The notes under the pieces were generated by a model. It was not told where the DNA came from. It did no database searches and worked only from the letters and a program-made list of their open reading frames with translations. Both the position numbers and the translations under genes were made by a program. From assembly GCF_026723765.1 (NCBI RefSeq), contig NZ_CP113524.1, positions 2,589,001 through 2,653,000 on the forward strand: a stretch of 64,000 bases of DNA. Reading direction: 5' to 3'. The stretch is from Lacrimispora xylanolytica (lineage in GTDB: Bacteria; Bacillota; Clostridia; Lachnospirales; Lachnospiraceae). Of the stretch, positions 63,714-64,000 are shown in pieces (the first letter of the stretch is position 1; each line of letters opens with the position of its first letter).

Positions 63714-64000
63714 TTATTCTTCTACCTTCGTCTCTTTGATCCGTTTTTTTAGGAACAGAAGGAATGCCGCTCCGCATACACAAAGTACACCTGCACCAAT
63801 GATAGAGGTCGCAAATCCCAGTTTATGTACGATTGCTTCCCAGTTGTTTCCTGCCGCCGCTCCCAGATTTACCAAAATCAGATTCCAGATGAGGGAACCT
63901 ATGAAGGTAAATGCAATGAATACTGGCAGGTTCATTTTAGATGTACCGGCTGGCAGTGAGATCAGGCATCTTAAGACCGGAACGCATCTGCAAAACAACA
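63714..64000 (-). CDS. DedA-family membrane protein, C-terminal part (cut by window edge)
   Basis: The last 95 residues of a DedA/VTT-domain membrane protein; the 5' part lies beyond the window. The typical block CRCVPVLRCLISLPAG-S-MN is present, followed by FIAFTFIGSLIWNLILVNLG and a final helix with a basic tail (LKKRIKETK). The usual Arg-Phe in GRFIPVVR reads Arg-Cys here. DedA proteins are lipid or ion transport proteins (undecaprenyl phosphate and phospholipid flipping) important for envelope homeostasis. Family clear, substrate not. Confidence 0.85.
   Translation of the reverse strand, partial: LFCRCVPVLRCLISLPAGTSKMNLPVFIAFTFIGSLIWNLILVNLGAAAGNNWEAIVHKLGFATSIIGAGVLCVCGAAFLLFLKKRIKETKVEE

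Overview
The window looks like a chromosome segment from a spore-forming, anaerobic Lachnospiraceae-type clostridium (Lacrimispora / Clostridium saccharolyticum-like). The reasons are very strong AGGAGG ribosome sites, moderate GC with an AT-rich island, a single-chain pyruvate:ferredoxin oxidoreductase, a YesM/YesN-type sugar two-component system, a collagen-like surface protein and small Cys/Gly-rich proteins. The genus is an inference; no rRNA or tRNA gene was seen.

1-11160, accessory island (clearly more AT-rich than the rest). Its centre is a probable RADAR anti-phage system on the minus strand: rdrA (KAP-type P-loop ATPase, 6418-9066), rdrB (large divergent adenosine deaminase, 3787-6414) and a four-helix membrane protein (2834-3511) in the position of the accessory RADAR membrane component. 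Around it lie a DUF5677-like gene, a decayed unknown gene, a broken AAA ATPase and the heavily decayed remains of a large serine recombinase. The recombinase relic sits just beyond the 3' end of the 23S rRNA uracil methyltransferase gene, so it probably marks one end of an old integrated element.

11260-21460, housekeeping and export. Here are the rRNA methyltransferase, a small membrane protein, PcrA helicase, a patatin-like lipase, a heterodimeric ABC multidrug exporter (BmrCD/LmrCD type), a DinB-like protein and a cupin. Upstream of the exporter are a 35-codon leader ORF, a 14-codon ORF and two intrinsic terminators in tandem, the layout expected for ribosome-mediated attenuation.

21468-38329, a uronate-glycan utilisation locus. 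A solute-binding lipoprotein, two permeases, beta-glucuronidase (GH2), unsaturated glucuronyl hydrolase (GH88), a DUF2264 protein and beta-galactosidase (GH2) form one minus-strand operon. It is divergent from a histidine kinase, an AraC-type response regulator and a heparinase II/III-like lyase. None of the enzymes has a signal peptide, so imported oligosaccharides are probably broken down inside the cell.

38740-64000, core genome. This holds the collagen-like protein, cardiolipin synthase, a DUF362/ferredoxin protein, an LtaS-type sulfatase, a zinc-ribbon protein, a GntR-regulated ABC operon, a DUF4397 protein, DUF805 and DUF554 membrane proteins, PFOR, a VanW-like protein, a PHP phosphoesterase, HemB, an AI-2E family transporter, an AlaX-type editing protein, several small lineage-specific genes and the end of a DedA-family gene cut by the window edge. 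Many convergent gene pairs share bidirectional terminators.
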